From contig NZ_JAEMNX010000019.1 of NCBI RefSeq assembly GCF_016463975.1, forward strand, positions 1 to 64,000: DNA of 64,000 nucleotides. The letters are read 5' to 3'. Origin of the DNA: Marinomonas transparens. GTDB taxonomy: Bacteria; Pseudomonadota; Gammaproteobacteria; Pseudomonadales; Marinomonadaceae. The position numbers were made by a program, and so were the translations under genes. The notes beneath the pieces are model-generated. The model was not told the origin of the DNA and did not search any database. It was given only the letters and a program-made list of their open reading frames with translations. The first letter of the stretch is position 1. Each line of letters opens with the position of its first letter. Of this stretch, positions 1 through 9,736 are shown piece by piece.

Positions 1-3000
1 TCGCCTTTACCGCCTTCGAGATGATCGTCGCCCGTTGAGCCACTTAAGGTATCATTAGCCTCTGTACCCCTTATCCAAGAAGCATACTCAGCAATATCCT
101 CTTCCGACCACTGTTCATCATTAGCAAAAGTGATTGTATTAATAACACTAAAAAGAAACTGATTACTTAACCTAATAGTTTCCCCTGTTGGATTAACTGT
201 GATAACAGCATCATTACCTTCTCTAGAAATACTTACCTCACTAGCATTAATGTCTTTTAAAATGAGAACATCACTACCAGAGAAATCATCAATAACATCA
301 TTACCATCACCTTTTTGGTAATGATAAGTGTCGTTACCATCGCCGCCGTATAAAGCGTCATTACCTTCAGCACCGGTCAACACGTCATTACCACGCCCTG
401 CACTTAAAATATTATCAGCCTGATTACCAATCAATTGATCATCACCGATTCCGCTCACAGCATTCTCAATCAAGGCATTAGAAGCAATAGAGGAAACACT
501 TGATAACTCATCTTCCAACACTTGCAACTCTTGTTGAAGAGTCAGAACTTGGTTTTCTAACTCAGCCACTTCCGCTGCTAAAAGAGGAATACTCTCTTCA
601 ACAGCAAGCAGTTCGCTATACAAAGCATTATGAGTGTCAATGCTACTGTTATAATCATTATTCGCATTGTTGTAGATATTGATCACATTTTGATAAGCAC
701 TATAGTCAGCCTCATATTCACTAATACCAAGATTCCCCGCACTATAGGTTTTTACAATATAACGAGGATCGCTAGCATCAAGTGTATTGTCTAACAACAA
801 AATAGAGCCATTACTAATAAGCTCATTACCGCGACCAAAACTCTCATACCAAGCGTTATAATTAGCAATAGCCTGATTAACAATAACTTCTTTTTCTGTT
901 ACAGCTGTATATAAATTACCAAGGGTGATAATTCCATCTGCTAAAGTAATATTTGCCGCTTCCAACTGGGTTTCTGTGGCGGCTAAATCGCTATTAACCA
1001 TACTGAAAGAGTGTTGTGTCTCTGCCAGTGCGGCTTCAATCTCAACAATTAAAGCTTCTTTTTCATCCTCTGAAATTTGTAGAGAAAAGTCATGGCCATT
1101 GATATGACTAACGCCATCAAGATTAATAACCGTATTACTGGTTAGTGCCGCGGTATTGATGGTATCGATACCGCCAATTTCTCCCTGCAAGCCATTAATC
1201 TGTCCATTAAATTCACTGGTAAAAACATACAAGTCATCTTCACTGCCTTGCTCACCATAGAGCCGCAGCTCCCAGCTCTCTAATGTGCCCGTTTCACCCG
1301 TCACTTTGTCGCGCAAGACCAGTGTCCAATCACCGGCGCTGTCTTCCCCCCAATGATGAGTTGATGATGTTGTCCATGTACCCTCAAATTCACCCTGACC
1401 GCGGCCCGCTGTCTCACCACTTGGGGCCACTCCCGGACGATTAACTAAAATGCTTTCCGTGCCATCAGGACTGATTAATACAATCTCTACATCACCCATT
1501 TGCGCATGTTGTAAATCAAAGGTGACTTCTATGCTTTCTAACTGGATAGAATCTGTAACCGTGATCGTACTCGATAGCTCATTGCCATCATCAGGAATGG
1601 CCAAATTTACCTCACCACTCTGATAGATAGCTTCTTCTTCATTAGCAGAGGTATTTTGATACGACCAAGATTCTGCCAATCGCACTGCGGCCTCAGCATC
1701 CACCAAGCCAAAACCATAGTCATTGCTGAAATGCATGCCTCCACCATTTAGGTTGGTTGCACCATTGGTTTGCCATTCAGTATTGGGGTCGTCAATTTGC
1801 TTAGCTGTTAAAGCAAGAATCTTCTGCACATCACGCCATCCAAGGTTTGGATTGGCTTCCAACATAAGTGCAACCACACCAGAGATGATAGGGGCGGCAA
1901 AAGACGTTCCTTGAGCCGTTTCATAATCACCGCCAAAAGTAGAACCTTGCTCATTTTCAACCAGTCGAGAGGTAGAAGTGATATTAGAACCAGGGGCTGA
2001 CACGAGAATAGAGGAACCGGGATTAGAAAAAGGATCACTGGCAATTTGCAGGTTACCAAGATCGCCTTCTGCATTAATGGCCCCCACGGTAATGCCATAA
2101 CGGTTATTGGTTAAATCCGAACCATTGGTATCGTGACCAGTTTGACGGTCATTGCCTCCCGCCATCACCATAATAGTCCCTAAGCTATCTCGACCATAGG
2201 TCACCGCATTTTCCAACAAGGTGTAGCTGAACCCCTCTCCCACGCCATTGGTGATGGTATGGCTAAACTGATCTTCCGGCCCCCAGCTATTATTGACAAC
2301 GTCATAGTTTTGCCAGTTTAGTAACGCACTGACATCACCCTCGCTAATACCTGCGCTAATTAATGTCGCATCATAAGCCACACCGACAGAACCAATATCA
2401 TTGCGTGCCGCAGCAATCACACCCGCGACCAAAGTGGCATGTTGAGTGGGCTCTATATTGGGGTTTTGAGTACGTAATGACTCAGCATCAATATTCGGCA
2501 GTAAATCAGGATGGCTATAATCAATTTGTCCATACTCTTCCCCATCCCAAGGGCCAACTTCAGTAATGGCAACCGTCACCCCTTTGCCTGTGTAATCCTG
2601 CCAAACGGGCAATACATTGATATCAGATAAATACCATTGATCGACAAAGTTGGGGTCATCAGGGTGATGATCCAATATCAGAGTCACTTGCGCACTCATT
2701 TCTGCCGTTTGGGTCGAATTTGTGACGCCAACTTGTACGCCGTTATTGCCATTCGCATCTTGCACTCGATAAGAAAAAGTAGGGATGCCCGTAAAGCCTT
2801 CGTCCAATAAAAAGACGACCTCATCCCCTTCGATAGAAACCGTGCCGCCTTTAGCATTAAAGGCTTCAGTTAAGCTTAATGTATCCTCTTGATAATCTAA
2901 GTCATTGACCAATAAATCACTCATTGCCACACGGTAGGTTCGACCATCGGCTTCGGCCGACACCCTAATGCTATCTTTAACAGGCAATGGATTGTCACCA

Positions 3001-5528
3001 TCAATGCGGACTTCGTTAATGTCCGCAAAATTTAAGGCTTCGATATCTTTTAAGGTATCTATGCCATCAGCACTATCCGTACGACGATCCGTTACCCTAT
3101 AGGTGCCATCATCATTCGCTTCAACCACATAATCGGCATAGGAACCACTATATTGGGCGACATCGTAGCCTTCTCCACCGTCTAGGTAGTCATTGCCCTG
3201 ACCGCCATCTAATAAATCCTCTCCTATATTACCAAACAATATATCGTTCCCTAAACCACCTTGCAGGATATCCTCACCACCACCACCGACCAGTCTATCG
3301 TCGCCGCGCTGTCCTCGGATAAGGTCGTCGCCCAAATGCCCATATAATGTGTCACTTCCTTCTTCTCCATTCAGCACATCGTCTGCGGAGCCCCCTATGA
3401 TCACATCGTTACCCGCCCCGCCATCAATAATACTTTGGCTGGACGAGCCAGAAATAAGGTGATCTGCCTGATCGGTACCAATGGCCATTTCCACCTGCGA
3501 CGCTTGCAGGTTGAAAGTAACGCCCTTATCGCCGACAAACTGCACGATATCAAAGCCATCACCGCCTTGAATATTAGCTTGTGTGGCCTCAATATCCGCA
3601 GCATCGGCCACCAAATAGTCATTCCCCGCACCGCCAGACAATTGATCCTCACCCAGAGAGCCGACCAACCAGTTATCTTCCGCGTTACCCGTTACGACAT
3701 CATTGCCTATGCCGCCAATAATATTACTGACCGCTTTGTCTGTGGCGTCAACGGTTTCACCATTATTATCTCCTACCGAGTAGGTAGCAGAACCTTCTTG
3801 CACCTCAATGCGCTTACCCGTGCCATCCACCTGCTCACTTAAACCGTTAGGGTCGGCGATGAAATTGACCGCTGCCAGAGTTTGCGACCCACCATTAGCC
3901 CCAACATAAGTACTATTGGATTTCACCTCATTGCCACCAATAAAGGCACCATCCGAACTATCCGCTAATGATAATTCAGTAATACCTAGGTCGGTTAAAC
4001 TCTGCAGTTCTCCCTCATCGGTTACACCGTCTTGATTCGCGTCTTGCCATACTTTTAATTCTGCAAAAGCCTCATCCGAGGCATTAATAACGCCATCATT
4101 ATTACTGTCTAAACTGGCCAGTGCGGCAAAACTGGAATCAAAAATGGCCCCTGTGCCCTTCTCAGCCCCATAATATTCCGACAAGGTTTCGGTAATATCA
4201 TTGATTTGCCCATCCGCATTTAGATCATGAACTAGCATGCCGTCGTCTTTACCAACCCAACCAGTGCGTTCTTGGCTGCCATCGTTGTCTATATCAAAGA
4301 AGAGGTATTGATCGGCAAACGGTGTTAGTTCAATGCCGTCCCCGTCAAGGTCTAAAACTAAAGGGTCGATCTCAGCAAGATCGGTTGAAAAATCAAATAT
4401 AAAAGACAGATCCCACGGATCTGGAGTAACAGGGGCTGGAGTCGGTTCACTAGATACTAACGGGCTATACCAGATGTCACTCACTTGATTACTGACTTGA
4501 TTGGTTTCTAGGTTACTGCGTCCTGGCTGATAACCTTCCGTTATAGAAGCATTCGCAATCGACCAAGTTCCTCCCTCATTGGCGGTCGAGCTGTTTACAC
4601 TGGCATTGCCTGTGTTATACACATTGCCATCTTGCACATCCGCAGCCACCTCTTCAGAGGTTGAAGTTTCTTGCTCGATATTGCCGTGGGTGAAATCAGT
4701 ACTAACATCTACCTCGTGATCATAAGTATCTGGATTCGTGCCATTTTCAAAAGCTTCTTCCTCCAATCCATCTTGATCAAAAAGATTCTGGAAAGCCTCA
4801 AAGGTAGCAAAAGCACTATCTAAAGCCGTTGTTGCAGTATCCGTAATCGAGTCACCAATATAACCAACAGTTGCAACAGCTGTTACTGCAGTTATATCCA
4901 AAATTGCATCTACATTAGATAACTTGCCAAACCAATCATTAATGTCTTGTCTCGTAGAGTCTATTTCTTCTTGGTTAACCGCCGTTGTCTGAACCGTTAG
5001 GTATAGATCCCCTAAGCGCTCCACAGTAGATAAAGTGAGCGCAATCTCTTTATCAAAATGACCAGCTGACTCCAATACCTCCCCCCAATATCTTTGAGCT
5101 TCAGCCTCACCTAATAGTGTAAAAGGCGCTTTTAACGTCCAAGCATTTACTCCCAAACCAGATTTTTCAAAAACGTCATCGTGAAACTCCTCTATTTCAC
5201 CAGCTTCCAGTTCTCGTTGGAGAACTCCGCCCTCATCGACTAAAGTACTATTAAGCGCTTCCAAATAACTCGTCGCCATACTAACTCGAATGTCTTGGTT
5301 CTCTGCCTCCCCCCAAGCTTTCCCTTGTTGTATAGCCGTATGCTCCATAAACTCCAAAGCCGCTTTACCAGACACCGTATTGCCTTCTACAACCCCTTTC
5401 GCCAAGGTGGAATATCGATCCCCTTTACTGGCTAAATAATCATACATTTCACTAAGCTGACCATTTTCTAATAAGCTTTGCGCATGAGCCAAATCGTCTG
5501 TTGTGATTAATACTTGCTGAGTCGTCAT
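1..5528 (-). CDS. Giant RTX protein with kexin/subtilisin-type S8 protease and P-domain (C-terminus beyond window)
   Basis: The frame is open from an ATG at 5528 to the left edge, giving 1842 codons without a stop. No N-terminal signal peptide is visible, which fits type I secretion, but no HlyB/HlyD/TolC genes lie in the window. In order: a helical N-terminal region (about 1-220); a Ca-binding EF-hand-like segment with DLDGDG and related loops (about 385-500); a block of GGxGxDxLx RTX nonapeptides (about 600-795); a cadherin-like segment (about 845-925); a peptidase S8 domain (about 970-1280) with His1030 (QHATLVAG), an oxyanion Asn in AGGND and Ser1209 (GTSFAAP); a proprotein-convertase P-domain (about 1300-1420); a coiled coil (about 1480-1680); and more RTX repeats to the edge. 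The expected catalytic Asp is Glu990 (AITEVG). The likely product is a secreted, calcium-stabilised protease or adhesin. The family assignment is secure; the role is not. Confidence 0.9.
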   Translation of the reverse strand, partial: MTTQQVLITTDDLAHAQSLLENGQLSEMYDYLASKGDRYSTLAKGVVEGNTVSGKAALEFMEHTAIQQGKAWGEAENQDIRVSMATSYLEALNSTLVDEGGVLQRELEAGEIEEFHDDVFEKSGLGVNAWTLKAPFTLLGEAEAQRYWGEVLESAGHFDKEIALTLSTVERLGDLYLTVQTTAVNQEEIDSTRQDINDWFGKLSNVDAILDITAVTAVATVGYIGDSITDTATTALDSAFATFEAFQNLFDQDGLEEEAFENGTNPDTYDHEVDVSTDFTHGNIEQETSTSEEVAADVQDGNVYNTGNASVNSSTANEGGTWSIANASITEGYQPGRSNLETNQVSNQVSDIWYSPLVSSEPTPAPVTPDPWDLSFIFDFSTDLAEIDPLVLDLDGDGIELTPFADQYLFFDIDNDGSQERTGWVGKDDGMLVHDLNADGQINDITETLSEYYGAEKGTGAIFDSSFAALASLDSNNDGVINASDEAFAELKVWQDANQDGVTDEGELQSLTDLGITELSLADSSDGAFIGGNEVKSNSTYVGANGGSQTLAAVNFIADPNGLSEQVDGTGKRIEVQEGSATYSVGDNNGETVDATDKAVSNIIGGIGNDVVTGNAEDNWLVGSLGEDQLSGGAGNDYLVADAADIEATQANIQGGDGFDIVQFVGDKGVTFNLQASQVEMAIGTDQADHLISGSSSQSIIDGGAGNDVIIGGSADDVLNGEEGSDTLYGHLGDDLIRGQRGDDRLVGGGGEDILQGGLGNDILFGNIGEDLLDGGQGNDYLDGGEGYDVAQYSGSYADYVVEANDDGTYRVTDRRTDSADGIDTLKDIEALNFADINEVRIDGDNPLPVKDSIRVSAEADGRTYRVAMSDLLVNDLDYQEDTLSLTEAFNAKGGTVSIEGDEVVFLLDEGFTGIPTFSYRVQDANGNNGVQVGVTNSTQTAEMSAQVTLILDHHPDDPNFVDQWYLSDINVLPVWQDYTGKGVTVAITEVGPWDGEEYGQIDYSHPDLLPNIDAESLRTQNPNIEPTQHATLVAGVIAAARNDIGSVGVAYDATLISAGISEGDVSALLNWQNYDVVNNSWGPEDQFSHTITNGVGEGFSYTLLENAVTYGRDSLGTIMVMAGGNDRQTGHDTNGSDLTNNRYGITVGAINAEGDLGNLQIASDPFSNPGSSILVSAPGSNITSTSRLVENEQGSTFGGDYETAQGTSFAAPIISGVVALMLEANPNLGWRDVQKILALTAKQIDDPNTEWQTNGATNLNGGGMHFSNDYGFGLVDAEAAVRLAESWSYQNTSANEEEAIYQSGEVNLAIPDDGNELSSTITVTDSIQLESIEVTFDLQHAQMGDVEIVLISPDGTESILVNRPGVAPSGETAGRGQGEFEGTWTTSSTHHWGEDSAGDWTLVLRDKVTGETGTLESWELRLYGEQGSEDDLYVFTSEFNGQINGLQGEIGGIDTINTAALTSNTVINLDGVSHINGHDFSLQISEDEKEALIVEIEAALAETQHSFSMVNSDLAATETQLEAANITLADGIITLGNLYTAVTEKEVIVNQAIANYNAWYESFGRGNELISNGSILLLDNTLDASDPRYIVKTYSAGNLGISEYEADYSAYQNVINIYNNANNDYNSSIDTHNALYSELLAVEESIPLLAAEVAELENQVLTLQQELQVLEDELSSVSSIASNALIENAVSGIGDDQLIGNQADNILSAGRGNDVLTGAEGNDALYGGDGNDTYHYQKGDGNDVIDDFSGSDVLILKDINASEVSISREGNDAVITVNPTGETIRLSNQFLFSVINTITFANDEQWSEEDIAEYASWIRGTEANDTLSGSTGDDHLEGGKG

Positions 5529-5568
5529 AAGATAAATTCCTTTTTAATATTTAGTGTAGAAAGGTTTA

Positions 5569-6972
5569 TTAATTGATCTTTTCGTCTACCTTAAAGCCCA
5601 ATAACAGAGCCTTAATCTCGGCTTTTATTTCTCGCCATTGTGATACTCGCGACCTAGGATAGACTAACATCACAGATACCTTCATCTCTGGAAATTCAAA
5701 TCGATGAGTACAACGATGGTAGCTATTAGGATTGGGCATTGCTCCGTTATAACAATTGATAAAATCACTTACTACAGCCTGCCTATCACCCTTCCAGTAA
5801 AGGAGATCATTCCAAGTATGAAACAGATCTGTATAGGGCCCCACTGGCTCGGCCCACTCTAAACCAGTTATTTCATCTACCCCTCTAAACTCATAATGAA
5901 CCCGAACCTTCTCGGTCTTCATCCAAGGACCACCGTTAACAGCTTTACTGGCTAAATTTTGTACTTGCCAATTTAATCTTCGAGCCAACCCATTGGTTGC
6001 AGACTCTGGCGGTCGCTGACTAGATATAAAATCACTATTAACACTAACCCTTAACCAAGAGTGATTCGCATTTTCCTTAAAGTTTCTATAGCTGGCGACA
6101 TTATCCCAATTACGCGGCTGCATATCAGGCCAATGCACTGCAAGGGTAAAGCCCGCGATACCATCGTCATAGGTTCTTTGATCGTAGGGAATATCACCGG
6201 GTTTTGGTGCTTCCCAAATACTCTTATCTAGATAATGAAACGGAAAATAAAAATAATTACTTGGTATGGCAATAGGAATACCGTTGATATTTCCTTTACG
6301 AATCGTTTGACTTCCGGGAAAAGGCCCTCTATCTACATTTTTTTCAATCGCCTTATACGACACATTATCGGGCTTATTTTTCAATGGCTTATAGGGTGTA
6401 AAAACCAGCAAGAATATCGCAAATGAAATAATGGCAAGCAAAACCGCAGCAATGCCATAGCCTTTGCTACGAGGCTGTCGACCACCACGAGATAAAGCCC
6501 CTTTACGAAGAAAATAAACCACGGATAAAACAAAAGGCATGCCCGAAAACAACAAGCTCGCACTCAAGATAAACAACAAATTAAAGACCGAATAATGGCC
6601 ATACAAGGTGAAGGTTGAATAATAAGTCGCTAGAAAAACATACAGGTAAACGAGCATGAAGTTGCCCATTCCCAGCACAAAAATACTTTTATGCCAAAAC
6701 GACTTGCGGAAAAACAGCAGCAGAAAAACGATTTCAATAACAGGCAGGTAAGCACTCCAATAAAAATTGAAATACTCCTTTAACCACAGGCTAGCCGCCA
6801 TTAAGAAATTATGCAGAACACCATCATTCACAACCGATGGCACGGCTGTTTCTGCGAATAAGCCAGAAGAACTAAACAATGAAAAAAATACACACGTCGC
6901 TATAAATAAAGATCGACGATGAAAGAAGCAAGAACCCAAATACAAGCTAACACTTTTAAAACTTAGAAACAT
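5569..6972 (-). CDS. Membrane-anchored protein of unknown function, upstream partner of the RTX protease
   Basis: 467 residues; I do not recognise a named family. A signal-like hydrophobic stretch at 21-40 ends in LFA-ET. Further hydrophobic segments lie at about 73-88, 96-118, 128-155 and 172-191. A soluble, Trp- and Pro-rich C-terminal domain (about 200-467) should face the periplasm; it includes a GIPIAIPSNYFYFP segment and a TLAVHWPDM segment. The gene ends 40 bp before the RTX start on the same strand with no terminator between, so the two are probably co-transcribed. Its 5' end and leader are duplicated upstream (7283-7664). An accessory or immunity-type role for the RTX protein is only a guess. 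Confidence 0.75.
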   Translation of the reverse strand: MFLSFKSVSLYLGSCFFHRRSLFIATCVFFSLFSSSGLFAETAVPSVVNDGVLHNFLMAASLWLKEYFNFYWSAYLPVIEIVFLLLFFRKSFWHKSIFVLGMGNFMLVYLYVFLATYYSTFTLYGHYSVFNLLFILSASLLFSGMPFVLSVVYFLRKGALSRGGRQPRSKGYGIAAVLLAIISFAIFLLVFTPYKPLKNKPDNVSYKAIEKNVDRGPFPGSQTIRKGNINGIPIAIPSNYFYFPFHYLDKSIWEAPKPGDIPYDQRTYDDGIAGFTLAVHWPDMQPRNWDNVASYRNFKENANHSWLRVSVNSDFISSQRPPESATNGLARRLNWQVQNLASKAVNGGPWMKTEKVRVHYEFRGVDEITGLEWAEPVGPYTDLFHTWNDLLYWKGDRQAVVSDFINCYNGAMPNPNSYHRCTHRFEFPEMKVSVMLVYPRSRVSQWREIKAEIKALLLGFKVDEKIN

Positions 6973-7246
6973 GGTACTTCCTGTATAAAACAGTCCATTG
7001 ATCTACATTGAGCAACCTACTTCATTGCTTTGTATCATTTTATGATCTGGATTTTTGAAGAACAGAAATTCGAACAGGCTTTTCTAGAAGCAAAGCAGAT
7101 ACAGAAGAAGGAAGAGATAGGTGACAATAGAGAGGGAAAAAACACTTTCAAAATTCATCCTTAAAATACTAGGTATTAATATCCATTTAAAGCTGTCCTT
7201 TTTATATCCATAAATGTAAACAAGGTCAATGATTATGTAAAAAAAT
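6864..7246. repeat. Tandem duplication, copy A (5' end and leader of the 467-residue gene)
   Basis: This segment covers the first 36 or so codons of the gene ending at 5569 plus about 270 bp of its leader. It aligns with 7283-7664 at a constant offset of 418-419 bp. Identity is very high around the start codon and about 100 bp beyond it, then falls towards 7246. The copies nearly abut, with about 36 unrelated bases between them. Confidence 0.85.
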
Positions 7247-7247
7247 G

Positions 7248-7391
7248 TCACTTCCCAATGACGAGTGAAATCCTACTTAAGGCAGAAGAACTAAACAATG
7301 AAAAAAATACACACGTCACTATAAATAAAGATCGACGATGTAAGAACCGATAGTCCAAATACGAGCTAACACTTTTAAAACTTAGAAACAT
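7248..7391 (-). pseudogene. Truncated 47-codon paralogue of the 467-residue membrane protein
   Basis: Starting at the ATG at 7391, the first 36 codons match the N-terminus of the intact gene (MFLSFKSVS, then HRRSLFI and CVFFSLFSSS). The frame then runs into unrelated sequence and stops at 7248-7250. Only the signal-like hydrophobic stretch survives. It is most simply a remnant of tandem duplication followed by deletion; a short secreted or membrane peptide cannot be excluded. Confidence 0.7.
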
Positions 7392-7664
7392 GGTACTTCC
7401 TGTATAAAACAGTCCATTGATCTACATTGACCAACCTACTTCATTGCTTTGTATCATTTTATGATCTGGAATTTGTGAAAAGCAGAACTCGAACAGGCTT
7501 TGCTGGAAGCCAAGCAGATACAAAAGAAGGGAGAGATAGCTGACAATATGAAGGGAAAATCATTTTCAAAACTCATCCTTGAATAATAGCTATATAATAT
7601 TTTCTAAAAATTTCCTTATTTATATCTATGAATGTCTCTGAAATCAACGAATGTGTAAGAATGT
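7283..7664. repeat. Tandem duplication, copy B
   Basis: This is the second copy of 6864-7246. It keeps the start codon (minus strand, 7391) and leader but only about 36 codons of the gene, after which similarity stops. Both copies keep a plus-strand frame with an EAKQIQKK core ending in TAA (7162-7164 in copy A, 7584-7586 in copy B); whether it ever coded is unknown. Bases 7665-7719, between this copy and yjbQ, show nothing recognisable. Confidence 0.85.
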
Positions 7665-7719
7665 GTATGGTTTTTTGTTTCGAAATGTAAAAATATCTCG
7701 ATATGGGAACCCAAAGCCC

Positions 7720-8145
7720 CTAATGCTCTTGTCCCTGCAAGGTAAGCACGAAGCGTCTCGAACCGCCGTGATCTCGATGTTCTCCTAGGTAAATGCCTTG
7801 CCAAACACCTAAATACAGACGGCCATTTTGAATAGGAATGCTCAAAGCAGAACCTAACAAGCTGGCCTTGATGTGCGCAGGCATGTCGTCACTGCCTTCA
7901 TAAATATGCTCATAGTAAGGCTGGTCTTCCGGCACCATGTGTGAAAAGTGCCGCTCCATGTCTCGTCTTACCGAAGGATCGGCATTTTCGTTGATAGTTA
8001 AGGACGCAGAGGTATGCAGCAGTTGAATGTGTAACAAGCCGATAGCAACCGGCTCCATCTCAGCCAATGCCGTTTCAATATGATGGGTGATCAAGTGAAA
8101 ACCGCGACGCATCGCAGGCAGTTGATGTTCCGCTTGTTGCCACAT
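7720..8145 (-). CDS. yjbQ: YjbQ family protein (secondary thiamine-phosphate synthase type)
   Basis: About 141 residues from the ATG at 8145. A longer frame reaches into folA, but this start follows the folA stop by 7 bp and has a GGAG ribosome-binding site overlapping that stop. Family signatures are [12 protein letters not shown], the Asp- and His-containing middle part and the C-terminal [16 protein letters not shown]. Members of the family weakly complement thiamine-phosphate synthase mutants, but their true role is unsettled. It is probably translated from the folA transcript. Confidence 0.85.
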   Translation of the reverse strand: MWQQAEHQLPAMRRGFHLITHHIETALAEMEPVAIGLLHIQLLHTSASLTINENADPSVRRDMERHFSHMVPEDQPYYEHIYEGSDDMPAHIKASLLGSALSIPIQNGRLYLGVWQGIYLGEHRDHGGSRRFVLTLQGQEH

Positions 8146-8152
8146 AACCGAA

Positions 8153-8662
8153 TTACTCCGCACTGCTTCTTTGATAAACAGAAAAGCGATAGTCGTAAGG
8201 GTTAGGCCCTTCTGCAGCAAAAGCCTCTTCGCCAATAAGAGTAAAAGATGGCCAATCAACTTCTGGGAAAACAGCATCACCCTGCACTTCCGCATCCACA
8301 TGGGTAATGTACAAGCGCTGTGCTTTTTCGAGCGCTAACTGATAAATTTGTGATCCACCAATTACCATGACTTCTTCTTGTCCGTCTACCAAGCAGATAT
8401 CTTCACCAAGAGAAATGGCATCTTCCAGAGACGCTACCACATCCACACCTTCCGCTTGATAATTCGCATCGCGACTGATCACGATATTACGGCGACCCGG
8501 CAAGGGTTTACCAATGGATTCAAAGGTCTTACGCCCCATCACAATCGGCTTACCCATGGTGGCTTGTTTGAAATATTTAAGGTCATTCGGCAAATGCCAA
8601 GGTAAAGCGTTATTTATACCAATAGTGCGGTTAGTGGACATGGCGACAATGAGTGACAACAT
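8153..8662 (-). CDS. folA: Dihydrofolate reductase
   Basis: 169 residues, the usual length. It reduces dihydrofolate to tetrahydrofolate with NADPH in the cytoplasm, regenerating the cofactor oxidised by thymidylate synthase. Visible signatures are the N-terminal [18 protein letters not shown], with the Asp of the folate site, then [11 protein letters not shown] and GGSQIY. An AAGGT ribosome-binding site precedes the ATG. It is transcribed divergently from thyA across 164 bp, so these two functionally linked genes may share a control region. Confidence 0.97.
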   Translation of the reverse strand: MLSLIVAMSTNRTIGINNALPWHLPNDLKYFKQATMGKPIVMGRKTFESIGKPLPGRRNIVISRDANYQAEGVDVVASLEDAISLGEDICLVDGQEEVMVIGGSQIYQLALEKAQRLYITHVDAEVQGDAVFPEVDWPSFTLIGEEAFAAEGPNPYDYRFSVYQRSSAE

Positions 8663-8826
8663 AAAATGACCTTATCTAAAAAATTCATCTAAGCTCCCAA
8701 AGCTCATTCATAAGCTTTGGGTTCTGGTATAATCGATGGCAATCATTATACCTATGGCAGCTTGGAATGCATTTCCTAGACAAACTCTGAAATGCGATAC
8801 TGCCCAAATCGTAAAAGGTAACCGCC

Positions 8827-9678
8827 ATGAAACAATATTTAGACCTGTGTGAACGCATCGTCAACGAAGGCGTGTGGGTCAACAACGAACGTACTGGCAA
8901 GCGTTGTCTTACTGTGATTAATGCTGACCTAACCTACGATGCTAGCAAGGGTGAATTTCCCCTCGTCACAACTCGAAAAAGTTACTACAAATCAGCGATT
9001 GCTGAGATCATCGGCTATTTACGTGGCTATGGTAACGCGGCAGACTTTCGCGCTTTAGGCACGAAAACATGGGACGCCAACGCCAATCAAAACGATGTTT
9101 GGCTAAACAACCCTTACCGCAAAGGCGAAGATGACATGGGGCTTTGCTACGGCGCGATTGGCCGCAACTTCCCTAAACCAGATGGTGGTCACGTTGACCT
9201 ATTAAAACAGATCATCGACGACCTTAGCCGTGGTGTGGATAACCGTGGCGAGATTCTTACCTTTTACCACCCCGGCGCCTTTCACATGGCGTGTCTTCGT
9301 CCTTGCATGTACAGCCACCACTTCTCGTTGCTTGGCGACACCCTTTACCTGAACAGTACTCAGCGTAGCTGTGATGTGCCGCTAGGCCTCAACTTCAACA
9401 TGGTGCAAGTGTACGTATTGCTCGCTATTGTTGCGCAAATTACTGGCCACAGGCCGGGGCAAGCCTTCCACAAGATAGTGAACGCTCACATCTACGAAGA
9501 TCAGCTAGAGCTAATGCGTGACGTACAGTTGAAACGCGAGCCCCATCCACTACCCACACTAAAAATCAATCCAGATATCAAAACCCTAAAAGATATTGAA
9601 ACCTGGGTCACCATGGATGACTTCGAAGTGGAGGGCTATCAATTCCACGACCCCATCGCATACCCGTTCTCAGTGTAA
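8827..9678 (+). CDS. thyA: Thymidylate synthase
   Basis: 283 residues. It methylates dUMP to dTMP using methylene-tetrahydrofolate. It has [11 protein letters not shown] near the N-terminus, the catalytic Cys in [10 protein letters not shown], the nucleotide-binding [13 protein letters not shown] and the C-terminal YPFSV. It is the longer, diverged form seen in some marine gammaproteobacteria rather than the 264-residue E. coli type. A bidirectional terminator follows directly. Confidence 0.96.
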   Translation: MKQYLDLCERIVNEGVWVNNERTGKRCLTVINADLTYDASKGEFPLVTTRKSYYKSAIAEIIGYLRGYGNAADFRALGTKTWDANANQNDVWLNNPYRKGEDDMGLCYGAIGRNFPKPDGGHVDLLKQIIDDLSRGVDNRGEILTFYHPGAFHMACLRPCMYSHHFSLLGDTLYLNSTQRSCDVPLGLNFNMVQVYVLLAIVAQITGHRPGQAFHKIVNAHIYEDQLELMRDVQLKREPHPLPTLKINPDIKTLKDIETWVTMDDFEVEGYQFHDPIAYPFSV

Positions 9679-9691
9679 ACAGCTCAAATAG

Positions 9692-9721
9692 CAAAAAAAC
9701 CAGCCGTTGGCTGGTTTTTTT
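9692..9721. terminator. Bidirectional terminator between thyA and lgt
   Basis: A CCAGCC-GTT-GGCTGG stem is flanked by an A-run on the left and a T-run on the right, so it can end both convergent transcripts. Confidence 0.85.
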
Positions 9722-9736
9722 GAAAGCTCTGCATTC

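Noticed and set aside
3435..3842. Plus-strand 135-codon frame inside the RTX gene
   Set aside because: It is a shadow of the repetitive, biased RTX coding sequence, without a ribosome-binding site or family features.
8146..8301. Extended 193-residue start for YjbQ
   Set aside because: The extra 52 codons overlap folA in another frame and do not resemble the family; the start at 8145 has a good ribosome-binding site.
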